NCBI GenBank assembly: GCA_964652565.1
Contig: CAZZEC010000076.1
Coordinates: 1 to 28,126 of the forward strand
Length of the DNA: 28,126 bases
Origin: JBCCTX01 sp964652565
GTDB lineage: Bacteria; Bacteroidota; Bacteroidia; J057
Reading direction: 5' to 3'
Shown: piece after piece, positions 7,237-16,509 of the stretch
Numbering within the stretch: position 1 is the first letter of the stretch
Layout: each line of letters opens with the position of its first letter
Notes under the pieces: generated by a model
Database searches by the model: none
What the model saw: the letters and a program-made list of their open reading frames with translations, nothing else
Told to the model about the DNA's origin: nothing
Position numbers and translations under genes: made by a program

Positions 7237-7994
7237 TGTTTCGCATACTGATCATCGAAGATGAACCCCTGGCAGCTCGTAGACTAGAGAGGCTTTTGGC
7301 GAAACTAGCGCCAGAGGTAGAAGTATTAGGGGTCATTGATTCGGTGGATGAATCGGTTAAATGGCTTTCTAATCATACAGCGGATCTCATATTCATGGAT
7401 ATCCATTTGGCAGATGGGAACTCTTTTAATATACTTGAACAAATTGAAATACAATCTCCTATTATCTTTGCCACAGCGTATGATCAATATGCGATCAGAG
7501 CTTTTAAGCACAATAGTATTGCTTACCTGCTAAAACCCATCGAAGAAGAAGAACTTGCTCATAGCCTGGAGAAATACAAAAAGGCGCAGTTATCCAATAC
7601 CCCTATCGACTATCAATCTTTGGTCTCTATGCTTGAAGAAAGTAGAAAAGATCACTATCAACAAAGATTTATTGTTACTTCTGGGGATAAAATCAAATCG
7701 ATCAAAGTGGAAGACGTTGCGTATTTTTTTGGTCAAAAAAAATATGTGTTTCTCATAACACATGATAATCGCCAGCATATTGTAGATTATACATTAGGTA
7801 AGCTGGAAGAATTATTAAATCCTCATCAATTTTTTAGGATAAATCGTCAATTTATCATCAACTTTGATGCGATAGAACAGATGTTTCCTTACTCCAAGAG
7901 CAGAATCAAAATAGACCTCAACCCGACTGCAGATATTGAAGCAATAGTCAGCATTGATAAATCCAGGTATTTCAAGGAATGGCTCAATCGATAA
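7236..7994 (+). CDS. LytTR-family response regulator
   Basis: This 252-residue two-domain regulator has a receiver at residues 1-120 with acidic Glu8-Asp9, phospho-acceptor Asp55 in LIFMDIHL, Thr80 and Lys100 in YLLKP. A LytTR DNA-binding domain follows at about 145-250 (IKVEDVAYFFGQKKYVF, FFRINRQFIINF). It would bind promoter repeats once phosphorylated by a histidine kinase of the LytS/YpdA type. No kinase gene is adjacent, so it is an orphan in this window. The ATG shares one base with the nuoD stop, which suggests translational coupling. Its DNA targets cannot be read from the sequence. Confidence 0.93.
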   Translation: MFRILIIEDEPLAARRLERLLAKLAPEVEVLGVIDSVDESVKWLSNHTADLIFMDIHLADGNSFNILEQIEIQSPIIFATAYDQYAIRAFKHNSIAYLLKPIEEEELAHSLEKYKKAQLSNTPIDYQSLVSMLEESRKDHYQQRFIVTSGDKIKSIKVEDVAYFFGQKKYVFLITHDNRQHIVDYTLGKLEELLNPHQFFRINRQFIINFDAIEQMFPYSKSRIKIDLNPTADIEAIVSIDKSRYFKEWLNR

Positions 7995-8058
7995 ACCTGA
8001 CAATTTTTCCATTTGTTAATAAATTTTCGGTTCGGGCATGTGCTTTGCAGTAGTAATG

Positions 8059-8080
8059 TTTGGTTTTTATCATAAATTTG
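8059..8080 (+). promoter_or_regulatory. Candidate promoter of lon
   Basis: TAAATTTG (8073-8080) fits TAnnTTTG, 37 bases before the lon ATG, with TTTG 10 bases upstream at 8059-8062. I see no CIRCE-like or other clear heat-shock operator in 7995-8117. Confidence 0.4.
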
Positions 8081-8117
8081 ACGTATTACCACGTAAAGGA
8101 ATGTTGGGAAAATATAT

Positions 8118-10586
8118 ATGACATTTTTACAATTAGATAGCGATACATTATTTGAAGCGGAGATACCTATTGGTACGCAGATCGAAGAACAAGAAATGGC
8201 GGAAGAGGTAATCCCAGAACAAATAGGAATTCTTGCCCTTAAGAATACAGTTCTTTTTCCCGGAGTGGTGATTCCCATTACGGTGGGAAGAGATAAATCT
8301 ATTCGATTAGTAAAAGATGCTTACAAGCAGGAGAAGAAGCAAATAGGTGTAGTAGCCCAGAGAAATTTTGATATAGAAAACCCCAGCGCGAGTGATCTCT
8401 ATCAAACGGGCACCATTGCACGTATTCTTAAATTAATAAAAATGCCCGATGGGAGCATCACTATCGTCATTCAAGGTAGAAGCAGAATACAAATTGATGA
8501 ATTTTTAACTGAAGAGCCGTATTTTACAGCTAAAGTACACAAACTTGCTGAGCTATATCCTTCACAGGACCAGGCAAAGGCAATTATGTATAGCTTAAAA
8601 GAGGAAGCTTCAAAGATCATCGATTTAGCCCCCAATATACCCAGTGAGGCCAAAATCGCGCTGGAAAATATAGAAAGCCTCAGTTTCCTTGCCAATTTTA
8701 TCGCCGCTAACCTAAACCTCGACGTTGAGGATAAACAAGAAATACTCGAATTCAACGAATTGCTGAGTAAATGTGAGCTTGTCCTACAACATTTACACAG
8801 CGAGCTACAGGTCCTGGAACTCAGTGAAGAAATACAGACAAAGGTTAAAAGCGACCTGGATAAACAACAGAGAGAATACATTCTACGGCAACAAATTCGT
8901 GCTATACAGGACGAATTAGGGGAAGATACGTATGAATCGGAGATACAGGAACTGAAAGCAAAAGCAGAAGCCAAGCATTGGCCGGAAGAGGTAGATCGCG
9001 TATTTGATAAGGAGTTAGTGCGTCTCTCGCGCCTGAACCCCGCTATGCCAGACTATGCCATCGTCATGAATTATGTGGAATGGTTACTCGAACTTCCCTG
9101 GCAAAACTATACCGAAGATAAATATGATTTCTCCAAAGTCCAGAAAATTCTGGATGAAGATCACTATGGCCTGGAAAAAGTCAAACAAAGAATTCTGGAA
9201 TATCTGGCAGTCTTAACCCTAAAGTCTGATAAGAAAGCTCCTATTCTTTGTTTTTATGGACCTCCAGGTGTAGGTAAAACTTCTTTGGGTAAATCTATAG
9301 CCAGAGCACTCAGCAAAGAATTTGTGCATATCTCTCTGGGAGGCGTAAGAGATGAAGCAGAGATCAGAGGACACAGGAGAACATACATAGGCGCACTCCC
9401 AGGAAGAATTATTCAAGGGTTGAAAAAAGCTCATACGAGTAACCCTGTCTTTATGCTGGATGAAATAGATAAAGTGGGAAATGATTTTCGTGGTAATCCT
9501 GCTTCAGCATTGTTAGAAGTGCTTGATCCAGAGCAAAATGACCATTTTAGAGATAACTTTCTGGAGGTAGAATATGATCTCTCTCGCATCATGTTCATCG
9601 CTACAGCCAACACCCTTAGTACGATACATCCTGCCTTGATAGATCGGATGGAAATTATTCAGATTAATAGCTATTCTCAGGAAGAGAAAAAGGAAATCGC
9701 CAAACGACACTTAATTCCTAAACTGAGAAAGGATCATGGCTTAAAAGCAAATCAGGTTCATATAAGTCCTAAAGCCATTCAATTTGTAATTGAACACTAT
9801 ACAAGGGAAGCAGGCGTACGTAGACTTAACCAACAGCTCGCTTCCATATTTCGCGGGGTTGCTAAACAAATTGTGTTAGAAGAAAAAGAGTCAGTCAGGA
9901 TAAATAAATCTAACCTTGAAAAATTTCTCGGGGTAAAAAAATTCGAAAATGAAATGTACCAGCGTATAGACGAACCCGGGGTGGTCATTGGACTATCCTG
10001 GACTGCGGTGGGTGGTGAAATATTATTTGTCGAATCTACACTTACGAGAGGTAGCGGTAAGCTTAGCATGACGGGAAGACTTGGAGAAGTCATCAAAGAA
10101 TCTGCTACACTTGCATTCACTTATCTACAATCACACTGCGAATCCTTTAACATCCCCTATGAAGCATTTAAATACTGGGATGTACACCTACACTTACCTG
10201 CCGGAGCAATACCTAAAGATGGCCCCTCTGCAGGAATCACCATTTTTACTTCCTTAGCCTCATTGTTTACCCAACGCCTGGTAAAGCCTTCTCTGGCTAT
10301 GACAGGAGAAATTACATTAAGAGGCAAGGTGCTGCCTGTAGGAGGAATAAAAGAAAAAGTACTAGCAGCTATAAGAGCTGGTATCAAAGAGATTATCCTT
10401 AGCCAGGAAAATGAAAAGGATGTAAGTGAAATAAAAGAGGATTATATAAACAAAATTGAAATCCACTATGTATCCCGAATGGATGAAGTACTGGACTGGG
10501 CACTAGAACAGAAACAAATCAAAAAGCCGCTTTCTTTAATTCCAAAACCCAACAAGCAAAAAGAACCCATGGGAAGCTCTCATTGA
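8118..10586 (+). CDS. lon: ATP-dependent protease Lon
   Basis: This 822-residue cytoplasmic protease degrades damaged and regulatory proteins. An N-terminal LON substrate-binding domain (about 35-230) is followed by a helical linker (230-300), an AAA+ domain with Walker A GPPGVGKT (381-388) and Walker B FMLDEIDK, and a C-terminal protease domain. The catalytic dyad is Ser704 in PKDGPSAG and Lys747 in GGIKEKVLAA, with the usual 43-residue spacing. It is slightly longer than the E. coli enzyme because of an acidic N-terminal leader and a Lys-rich tail. It follows the response regulator with a 123-base gap and its own -7 box, so it is probably a separate unit. Confidence 0.98.
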   Translation: MTFLQLDSDTLFEAEIPIGTQIEEQEMAEEVIPEQIGILALKNTVLFPGVVIPITVGRDKSIRLVKDAYKQEKKQIGVVAQRNFDIENPSASDLYQTGTIARILKLIKMPDGSITIVIQGRSRIQIDEFLTEEPYFTAKVHKLAELYPSQDQAKAIMYSLKEEASKIIDLAPNIPSEAKIALENIESLSFLANFIAANLNLDVEDKQEILEFNELLSKCELVLQHLHSELQVLELSEEIQTKVKSDLDKQQREYILRQQIRAIQDELGEDTYESEIQELKAKAEAKHWPEEVDRVFDKELVRLSRLNPAMPDYAIVMNYVEWLLELPWQNYTEDKYDFSKVQKILDEDHYGLEKVKQRILEYLAVLTLKSDKKAPILCFYGPPGVGKTSLGKSIARALSKEFVHISLGGVRDEAEIRGHRRTYIGALPGRIIQGLKKAHTSNPVFMLDEIDKVGNDFRGNPASALLEVLDPEQNDHFRDNFLEVEYDLSRIMFIATANTLSTIHPALIDRMEIIQINSYSQEEKKEIAKRHLIPKLRKDHGLKANQVHISPKAIQFVIEHYTREAGVRRLNQQLASIFRGVAKQIVLEEKESVRINKSNLEKFLGVKKFENEMYQRIDEPGVVIGLSWTAVGGEILFVESTLTRGSGKLSMTGRLGEVIKESATLAFTYLQSHCESFNIPYEAFKYWDVHLHLPAGAIPKDGPSAGITIFTSLASLFTQRLVKPSLAMTGEITLRGKVLPVGGIKEKVLAAIRAGIKEIILSQENEKDVSEIKEDYINKIEIHYVSRMDEVLDWALEQKQIKKPLSLIPKPNKQKEPMGSSH

Positions 10587-10603
10587 TATGTAGCTCCTAC
10601 ATA
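10587..10603. terminator. Short hairpin between convergent lon and the 10607 gene
   Basis: TATGTAG (10587-10593) and CTACATA (10597-10603) form a perfect 7-bp stem with loop CTC directly after the lon stop. No T-run follows, so termination is uncertain. It could serve both convergent genes. Confidence 0.4.
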
Positions 10604-10606
10604 ATA

Positions 10607-12085
10607 TTATCCTTTTGCTTGTAATAAGTCTAAATAGGGCATCTCTCCCTGAAAAAAAGGTACTAACGATTGTTGCTCATTCGTAATTTCGATAATTCTA
10701 GCTTGGGATGGAATATAATTATCTCCCTTCTCGATAGCTTGTTGATTTAAAAACGACAATACAGCACTAATCACAGGCCGTTTGTACTTTGATTTCTTCA
10801 ATTGAATGTGAGTCTCCCTTATGATTAATTTAATTCCTACCAGATCGTTCAGATTGATATAGATCAATATCTTTAATATGAGTATGGAAAGATAAATCTT
10901 TATCGTATCCTGATCATCTGTATAATGTGATTGAAAAAATTCATGGGCAACCTGCAAAGATTTGTTGAATTGTTGATTTTGAATGTGAAATAATATTTTC
11001 AAATAGCACATTGTCCCTATAATAGCAGGCTCCAGCTGCTTCACATGTTCATGAGTGAACCTCTCCAATGTTTTCATATGAACAACTACCTGGTCATAAG
11101 ACATATGATAAAAGGCTAATAAGGTAGAATAGAATTCTTTCCAAAATTCTGCATAGATATCAAAAACGCCAGGAGTATACTTCCATTTGTGGTAAAGCCT
11201 TCGAAAATCTTCTAACACTGAATTGACTGAGTCGTTGTATTCTTTCACAAAGAACTCTGAAAGCTCTTTTAATAACTGTATATACTTTTCTGGCGCATTC
11301 AATACTTCGTCTTCCAATGTCAAAAACATTTGCCACATTTTCTGATTCAATTCTAATAATAATTGTTTATCCCTGAGTATCATATAGTTTAATCTATATG
11401 TATGGATAATATACATTTTGGCATATAATGAAGAAGTATGAGATTCATCATGTAGAAATGTGTGAGACATGATTGTCTTCAACTGATCTTTAACCGTTAC
11501 ACTACCTTGTTCACATGCAACATGATATAAAGTAAAAACCTGAGCATATAATTGCATGGAAGTATGTAAACTATCCAACATGCTCATTGCCTTTTTCATA
11601 TCCTTCATAATATCATTCAATGACTCAGTGTCACCAGATATAGTCCTACAATTTATCTCCATTTTTGAAGCTTCAATAAACATGGAATATTGCTGGTGAT
11701 TCCATGCATCAACTTTCGCCTTTTCTATCAGTTCAAGTGCAATCTCATATAATTTTTTTGTGTGAAGTACTTCTGCCTGATGTAATAACGTTTTGATTTT
11801 TAGATTACTTGTTTTGGCATAATGAAATTCGTTCAGACTTCGCAATATCGAATTGAATAAATAATTCTTATCAGATGAAATATTTTTCAATTCCATTCCC
11901 TTGACCTTGAGTTGTTGGCGTAATTCTTTGTCATTGTTGATAGCATTACGCTCAATTATCTCAAATAATCTAATAGATAAATTTTTTTTTCCAATGGTAT
12001 GTCTACTGGCATATAAACTAAAGTACCGCTTTTCAGACATTGTTAACGCCCCTATAAGCTTGTACAGCTTATGCGATTTCCTCAT
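10607..12085 (-). CDS. Uncharacterised alpha-helical repeat protein
   Basis: This is a 492-residue protein from the ATG at 12085 (MRKSHKLYKLIGALTMSEKR). The open frame reaches 12106, but the inner Met gives a more natural start. I recognise no enzyme motif, signal peptide or membrane span. The sequence is strongly helical and rich in Leu, Lys, Tyr and His, with spaced pairs such as AEVLHTKKLYEIALELIEKA that resemble degenerate TPR-type repeats. The N-terminal 30 residues are basic. Likely cytoplasmic, perhaps a scaffold. It stands alone, convergent with lon. Codon and base use look more AT-rich than in lon. Proteins of this shape appear lineage-restricted in Bacteroidota; that is inference. 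Confidence 0.75.
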   Translation of the reverse strand: MRKSHKLYKLIGALTMSEKRYFSLYASRHTIGKKNLSIRLFEIIERNAINNDKELRQQLKVKGMELKNISSDKNYLFNSILRSLNEFHYAKTSNLKIKTLLHQAEVLHTKKLYEIALELIEKAKVDAWNHQQYSMFIEASKMEINCRTISGDTESLNDIMKDMKKAMSMLDSLHTSMQLYAQVFTLYHVACEQGSVTVKDQLKTIMSHTFLHDESHTSSLYAKMYIIHTYRLNYMILRDKQLLLELNQKMWQMFLTLEDEVLNAPEKYIQLLKELSEFFVKEYNDSVNSVLEDFRRLYHKWKYTPGVFDIYAEFWKEFYSTLLAFYHMSYDQVVVHMKTLERFTHEHVKQLEPAIIGTMCYLKILFHIQNQQFNKSLQVAHEFFQSHYTDDQDTIKIYLSILILKILIYINLNDLVGIKLIIRETHIQLKKSKYKRPVISAVLSFLNQQAIEKGDNYIPSQARIIEITNEQQSLVPFFQGEMPYLDLLQAKG

Positions 12086-12106
12086 GGTTATGATAAGTTT
12101 CAACAA

Positions 12107-12451
12107 GTGATAAGAAGATGTACTTTTCTCCTAAGAGATAAGCAACAAAACGCAACGAGAGTAAATATATTATTTTTTTACAAATTATCCAGAACTAGTG
12201 TGAATCAATTCATTCTTATTCGCTATGCTGTTGATTTAGAGCATGTCGATGTATCTGTGTTCTTACCTTAACCAGAATTTGATATATTTAATAAACCGCT
12301 GTCAAAGATACATCGTAAACCCATAGTTGTATCTTGTACTATTTGACAAAAAATTATCTACGTAGAAGAAATATTACTGATACATTTATAGATAGGGCAT
12401 AGTTCTTGCCCTTACTTTCGATTATATATACTAACTGCTAAATATATATAT
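12107..12451. other. AT-rich divergent intergenic region
   Basis: No convincing gene is present in 345 bases. TACTTTCG at 12413-12420 is a near match to the TAnnTTTG -7 box, 31 bases before the next ATG. A CTACGTAG palindrome lies near 12358. Short open frames here have no coding character. Confidence 0.5.
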
Positions 12452-13123
12452 ATGAAGCGTCTTGCGATAATAGTTATTTTGGGATTCCAGTACTTCAATT
12501 CATACTCACAACAACCACTGTTCTATCCACAGACTCATGAAATAGGGATACAATATGGAAGTATTCATCACATTCCTGAGCTCTCTGACTATTATGATAG
12601 TACACCCTTCACCGCTAATTTTGTTAATGGTTTGCAGTACAAATTTCATTGGGACCTAAATAATGTCTTTAGAATAAGTGCTTCCACAAGATCCACGGAT
12701 ATTGACATTCCCGATGGAATTGAAAGATTTAGTAATTACTCAGCCCAAAAAGAGGATTGGGACGTAAGGTTGGGATATGAAGCTAATTTGCCTGTCGGCC
12801 CCTGGTTGTTGTTTATCGGCGCTGAAGGGATCTATGGAAGAGGAAATGTAGTTGATGAAGGACTATTGGAAAATAATGATACCTTTAATGGAGAATATAA
12901 GTATAGAAATTTAGGCGTTGGCGGGTTCGGAGGAATTCGACTTTTTCTCCATAAAAACATATCCACTTCTCTCGAAGCAAATCTGTATTACACCGATATT
13001 AAATACGATACCCCAGGTAACGATATCTTTCTGTTACAACCCAATGATGAATGGGGATTGGTAGTAAGAGGATATGTTACCTTTCATTTTGTGAAGCTCA
13101 AAAAGCGTTGTGCATGTCAATAG
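12452..13123 (+). CDS. Small outer-membrane beta-barrel-like protein
   Basis: This is a 223-residue predicted secreted protein. A signal peptide (MKRLAIIVILGFQYFNSYSQ) ends near residue 20. The rest alternates hydrophobic and polar residues with many aromatic and Gly positions (WDVRLGYEANLPV, GVGGFGGIRLFLHKN, SLEANLYYTDIKY), which fits an 8- to 10-strand barrel of the OmpA/OMP_b-brl type. The last strand YVTFHFVKL is followed by a basic tail KKRCACQ with two cysteines, unusual for a barrel end. The function is unknown. It converges on the P-type ATPase with a 4-base gap. Confidence 0.7.
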   Translation: MKRLAIIVILGFQYFNSYSQQPLFYPQTHEIGIQYGSIHHIPELSDYYDSTPFTANFVNGLQYKFHWDLNNVFRISASTRSTDIDIPDGIERFSNYSAQKEDWDVRLGYEANLPVGPWLLFIGAEGIYGRGNVVDEGLLENNDTFNGEYKYRNLGVGGFGGIRLFLHKNISTSLEANLYYTDIKYDTPGNDIFLLQPNDEWGLVVRGYVTFHFVKLKKRCACQ

Positions 13124-13127
13124 CAAG

Positions 13128-15245
13128 TTACAACGTTTTCATTCGCAATCTCAGAGAGTTTCCGATAACTATTACATCAGACATCGCCATTGCAAATGCT
13201 CCAATGATAGGGCTGAGAAATCCTAATGCTGCGACAGGAATAGCAATGACATTGTATATGAATGCCCAAAATAAATTCTGTCTGATTGTAAGCATAGTTT
13301 GTTTACCTAATCTATATAAAAAAGTAAGACTCGAGAGATTTCCATTGAGAAGGATGATCTGAGCAGACTGAATGGCAACCTGTGTAGCTTCACTGAGAGA
13401 AATACCAACCGTTGCTTGAGTAAGAGCAGGAGCATCATTTATACCATCCCCTACCATAGCAGTAAATTCCCTTTGGGAAAACTGTGATATCAACTGGAGT
13501 TTTTCATGAGGCAATTGTTCAGCATATATTTCATCTATTCCCAGACTTGTAGCGACTTGATCACATTTATCCTGTCGGTCGCCACTTAACAATGTTGTCG
13601 TGATTCCCTGTGATTTGAAAAAATCTATGACTTCCTTGGCATCTGACTTGATTTCGTCCTTAAGATCTAACATCCCAATAATCCTTTCGTTTTTGATAAC
13701 ATAGGTCTGGTGACTCAAATCTTGTGTCAATCCCTTAGCCATTTTATGAGAACCCATGGCAAATGTATTTCCTTCCATATCATTAGCTTGAATACCCATT
13801 CCATTGAGCTCCATTACATTTGTCAGTGGAAGAGGATGAGTATTTTCAAAAGCCTTTGTCAGAGATTTTGATACTGGATGATTAGAGCTTTTACTCATAG
13901 CATGGATCAATGATTGAATATATTCCCTATCCTCATCTTTGCAGTGCAAAGCCTGTACTGCAAAATTTCCCGTTGTCAACGTACCCGTCTTGTCAAAGAC
14001 TACTCGTTGAATGGACGATAATGCCTCAAGGGTTCTTCCCCCTTTGATAAGGACACCATTTTTAGACGCTCTCCCAATTCCAACAACCACCGCTGTAGGC
14101 GTAGCTAGTCCCATGGCACAAGGACAGGAGATGACAAGCACAGCAACACTATGTATAATACTTGCCTGTAAAGAGATAGCAAATACGAAAAATGAAAGTA
14201 TAAAAGTAAGTATCGATATACCTATCACTGAAGGAACAAAGACTGCGCTGATTGTATCTGCTAATCGCTGTAATTCAGGTTTATCAGCCTGTGCCTTTTT
14301 AACTAAATCAATAATTTGAGAAAGCGTAGTTTGCTTTCCTACTTTCTCTGTCAAAATTCTGAGATTGCCACTTATTACATATGTACCTCCAAGCACGCGA
14401 TCTGAAATAGATTTTTCAAGCGGAACACTCTCACCCGTTAACATTGATTCATCAATTTCTGCTGATCCCTGTTGTATGATACCATCAACAGGTATTTGAT
14501 CACCCGCATACACTTGAATTATATCTCCAACTTCAATTTCACGTAACCTAACTTCCGTAATTTCTTCTTCATTTTGATTGAATAGTACCTTTTTGGCGAA
14601 AATAGGCTGTAGCTTGGTCAGTGCTTTTATGGATGAAGTCGTTTTTTTAACTGCACGATGTTCCAGAACATTTCCCAATAGCACAATGGTAATAATGCTT
14701 GCCGCAGTTTCATAAAACAAAAACGAGGGTCCTGCATGTGTAAGGGTCCCGAACAAACTATACAAAAATGCGGCACTTGCCCCCATAATAATTAATACAT
14801 CCATATTAGGTACGCCTGATCTCAGAGATTTCCAACCACTCATCCCAAAGTGAACTACCCCTATGATAAAGACAGGTATTGAAATGATCAATTGGAAATA
14901 AGGATTGTGTAATAGTGGAATAGGTAGGAACATATGCAAAAGCAAAGGAATAGTAAAAACCAATGCTATCGCAAATAATATTTCAACCTTTGACCATGCT
15001 GATTTCCGTATTGGCGTTTCTTCGACAACCTTGAAACCCAAGCTGTGAATGCCCTTGACAATTTTAGGCAATTCCTTTTCTGAGTTTAACTCAAATGAGA
15101 CTTCTTCATTTGCAAAGTCTACATAAACCTCATTTAATCCCTCCTTTTCTAAAAATCGCTCTATACTTAAGGCACAATTCGTACACGACATGCCTGTTAC
15201 TTTTAAATCTATATGTTTTTCAGCTACATTATTTACTTCGCTCAT
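13128..15245 (-). CDS. Copper-type heavy-metal P1B ATPase
   Basis: This 705-residue inner-membrane pump probably exports Cu(I). An N-terminal HMA domain carries GMSCTNC (Cys21, Cys24). Eight membrane spans are expected. The metal site SCPCAMGLATP is at Cys374-Pro-Cys376, the actuator loop has MLTGESVP, phospho-acceptor Asp418 is in DKTGTLT, the N domain has SNHPVSKS, and the hinge is GDGINDAP. YN (664-665) in the seventh span fits Cu pumps. The last span reads MAMSDVIVIGNSLRL, where the copper signature MxxSS is expected, so Asp690 replaces a Ser. The metal call is therefore likely but not certain. No CopZ or metal regulator is adjacent. Confidence 0.9.
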   Translation of the reverse strand: MSEVNNVAEKHIDLKVTGMSCTNCALSIERFLEKEGLNEVYVDFANEEVSFELNSEKELPKIVKGIHSLGFKVVEETPIRKSAWSKVEILFAIALVFTIPLLLHMFLPIPLLHNPYFQLIISIPVFIIGVVHFGMSGWKSLRSGVPNMDVLIIMGASAAFLYSLFGTLTHAGPSFLFYETAASIITIVLLGNVLEHRAVKKTTSSIKALTKLQPIFAKKVLFNQNEEEITEVRLREIEVGDIIQVYAGDQIPVDGIIQQGSAEIDESMLTGESVPLEKSISDRVLGGTYVISGNLRILTEKVGKQTTLSQIIDLVKKAQADKPELQRLADTISAVFVPSVIGISILTFILSFFVFAISLQASIIHSVAVLVISCPCAMGLATPTAVVVGIGRASKNGVLIKGGRTLEALSSIQRVVFDKTGTLTTGNFAVQALHCKDEDREYIQSLIHAMSKSSNHPVSKSLTKAFENTHPLPLTNVMELNGMGIQANDMEGNTFAMGSHKMAKGLTQDLSHQTYVIKNERIIGMLDLKDEIKSDAKEVIDFFKSQGITTTLLSGDRQDKCDQVATSLGIDEIYAEQLPHEKLQLISQFSQREFTAMVGDGINDAPALTQATVGISLSEATQVAIQSAQIILLNGNLSSLTFLYRLGKQTMLTIRQNLFWAFIYNVIAIPVAALGFLSPIIGAFAMAMSDVIVIGNSLRLRMKTL

Positions 15246-15285
15246 ATCTATATATTTACATTCTTATACGAAAATTATGAACAAA

Positions 15286-16257
15286 CTATTCGTACATAAG
15301 ACTACACCCTCTCAATTCACTTTGATCAATTCTTCCAAGTACTTCAAAACTTCCATCTTCATACATTCTACCTAAATCATCTGTAGAAATAAATGAACAG
15401 GTATGAATATTTGCAAGATCCATGATCTGTATTCGACCTGTATGGCCAGTAGGGAGTGTCAAATAGGGTATATGTATATCCGTAATTTCTACTTTCATCC
15501 AAGGTGGACACCAAAATTTTTCGTCCCCTAAGGTATAAGCCTGACTCATCAATTCCGTCATGCCATATTCTGAATAAATCTTACTCACACCCAGTCCAGC
15601 CTTCAATTGCTTATGCAATTCGCTTCGGGTCAACTCCTCTTTTCTACCTTTCATTCCCCCAGTCTCTATGATAATAGCATCTTCTGGTAGCTGTATTTGG
15701 CATGTAGAAGCAAAATCGTACAACGCAAATGCAACACCTATTAATAAAATTCTTTCACCTGCATCTATCGCCTCGCTTAAGGACTGTTCCAGTGCTTCAA
15801 AATTATAGAGATAATATCCACTTCCAGGTAACCCAAACTGGTCCATCCATACTTTTGTCATATAAACCAATGAGGAATTCCCTCGTTCCAGATAAGAAGG
15901 TAATAGTGCGTGAATTCGATACTCATCCTTTTCCATAAAATGAAAAAAACACGCCATTACCATTCTTTCATACAGTTGGATATCTTTTACCAAATGTCTG
16001 GACCTGACTTGTCCCGTAGTACCACTACTCTCAAATACCATTTGTTCTTGCCATTTTTCGCCCGACTTCATCTCAAAGGCTTTAAAAAACGAAATGGGTA
16101 TATAAGTCATTTGATTCTTCCCTAGGTATTGAAGATATTTAATCAAATGAGGATTTGTTGTTGATTGAAAGGACCAAACTTTTTTAGCTAACAAACCAAA
16201 ATGTAAGTTTGGATCTAACAGCCAATTTGTATATTCTTTGGTTTCCCACCTTTGCAT
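15286..16257 (-). CDS. LuxE/PaaK-like acyl-protein synthetase family protein
   Basis: This 323-residue protein of the adenylate-forming superfamily resembles LuxE, which activates a fatty acid with ATP and transfers it to a Cys. The phosphate loop is ESSGTTGQVRS (Ser77-Gly82), and YSEYGMTELMSQAY resembles the adenylation A5 motif. STDDLGRMYEDGSFEVLGR is the usual A7/A8 region, truncated soon after, so a full C-terminal subdomain is missing, as in LuxE. In Bacteroidota such genes are annotated as acyl transferases and their substrate is unknown. It is 40 bases upstream of the P-type ATPase on the same strand, and the two may be co-transcribed. Confidence 0.75.
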   Translation of the reverse strand: MQRWETKEYTNWLLDPNLHFGLLAKKVWSFQSTTNPHLIKYLQYLGKNQMTYIPISFFKAFEMKSGEKWQEQMVFESSGTTGQVRSRHLVKDIQLYERMVMACFFHFMEKDEYRIHALLPSYLERGNSSLVYMTKVWMDQFGLPGSGYYLYNFEALEQSLSEAIDAGERILLIGVAFALYDFASTCQIQLPEDAIIIETGGMKGRKEELTRSELHKQLKAGLGVSKIYSEYGMTELMSQAYTLGDEKFWCPPWMKVEITDIHIPYLTLPTGHTGRIQIMDLANIHTCSFISTDDLGRMYEDGSFEVLGRIDQSELRGCSLMYE

Positions 16258-16509
16258 ATAATCATTCGAACTATTAATTTGTAAACATTTTGAAACCCTC
16301 CTTGCTTACTTTATCATATAATTTCTATTCATTCATACCAATTATTACTCGAAAACTTGTTGATAATCGTATTTCCATATATTATGTCTGAATTGAGTAC
16401 ATTCAGCAATATACGTGATAGAGTATAAAAGGGAAATATACATGACAACTATATACCTATTTTGGGGTTTAACTTTTGGAGACTAACTTGTATAAAAATA
16501 ATCTTTCTG

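Noticed and set aside
8471..8974. Ser/Cys-rich minus-strand open frame inside lon
   Set aside because: It is the antisense shadow of a well conserved lon coding region.
12071..12271. Short open frame between the helical protein and the barrel gene
   Set aside because: It overlaps the start of a better gene on the other strand and has no coding pattern.
16258..16509. Extra small gene between the LuxE-like and AAA+ genes
   Set aside because: No open frame with a plausible start and no motif; it is a divergent promoter region.
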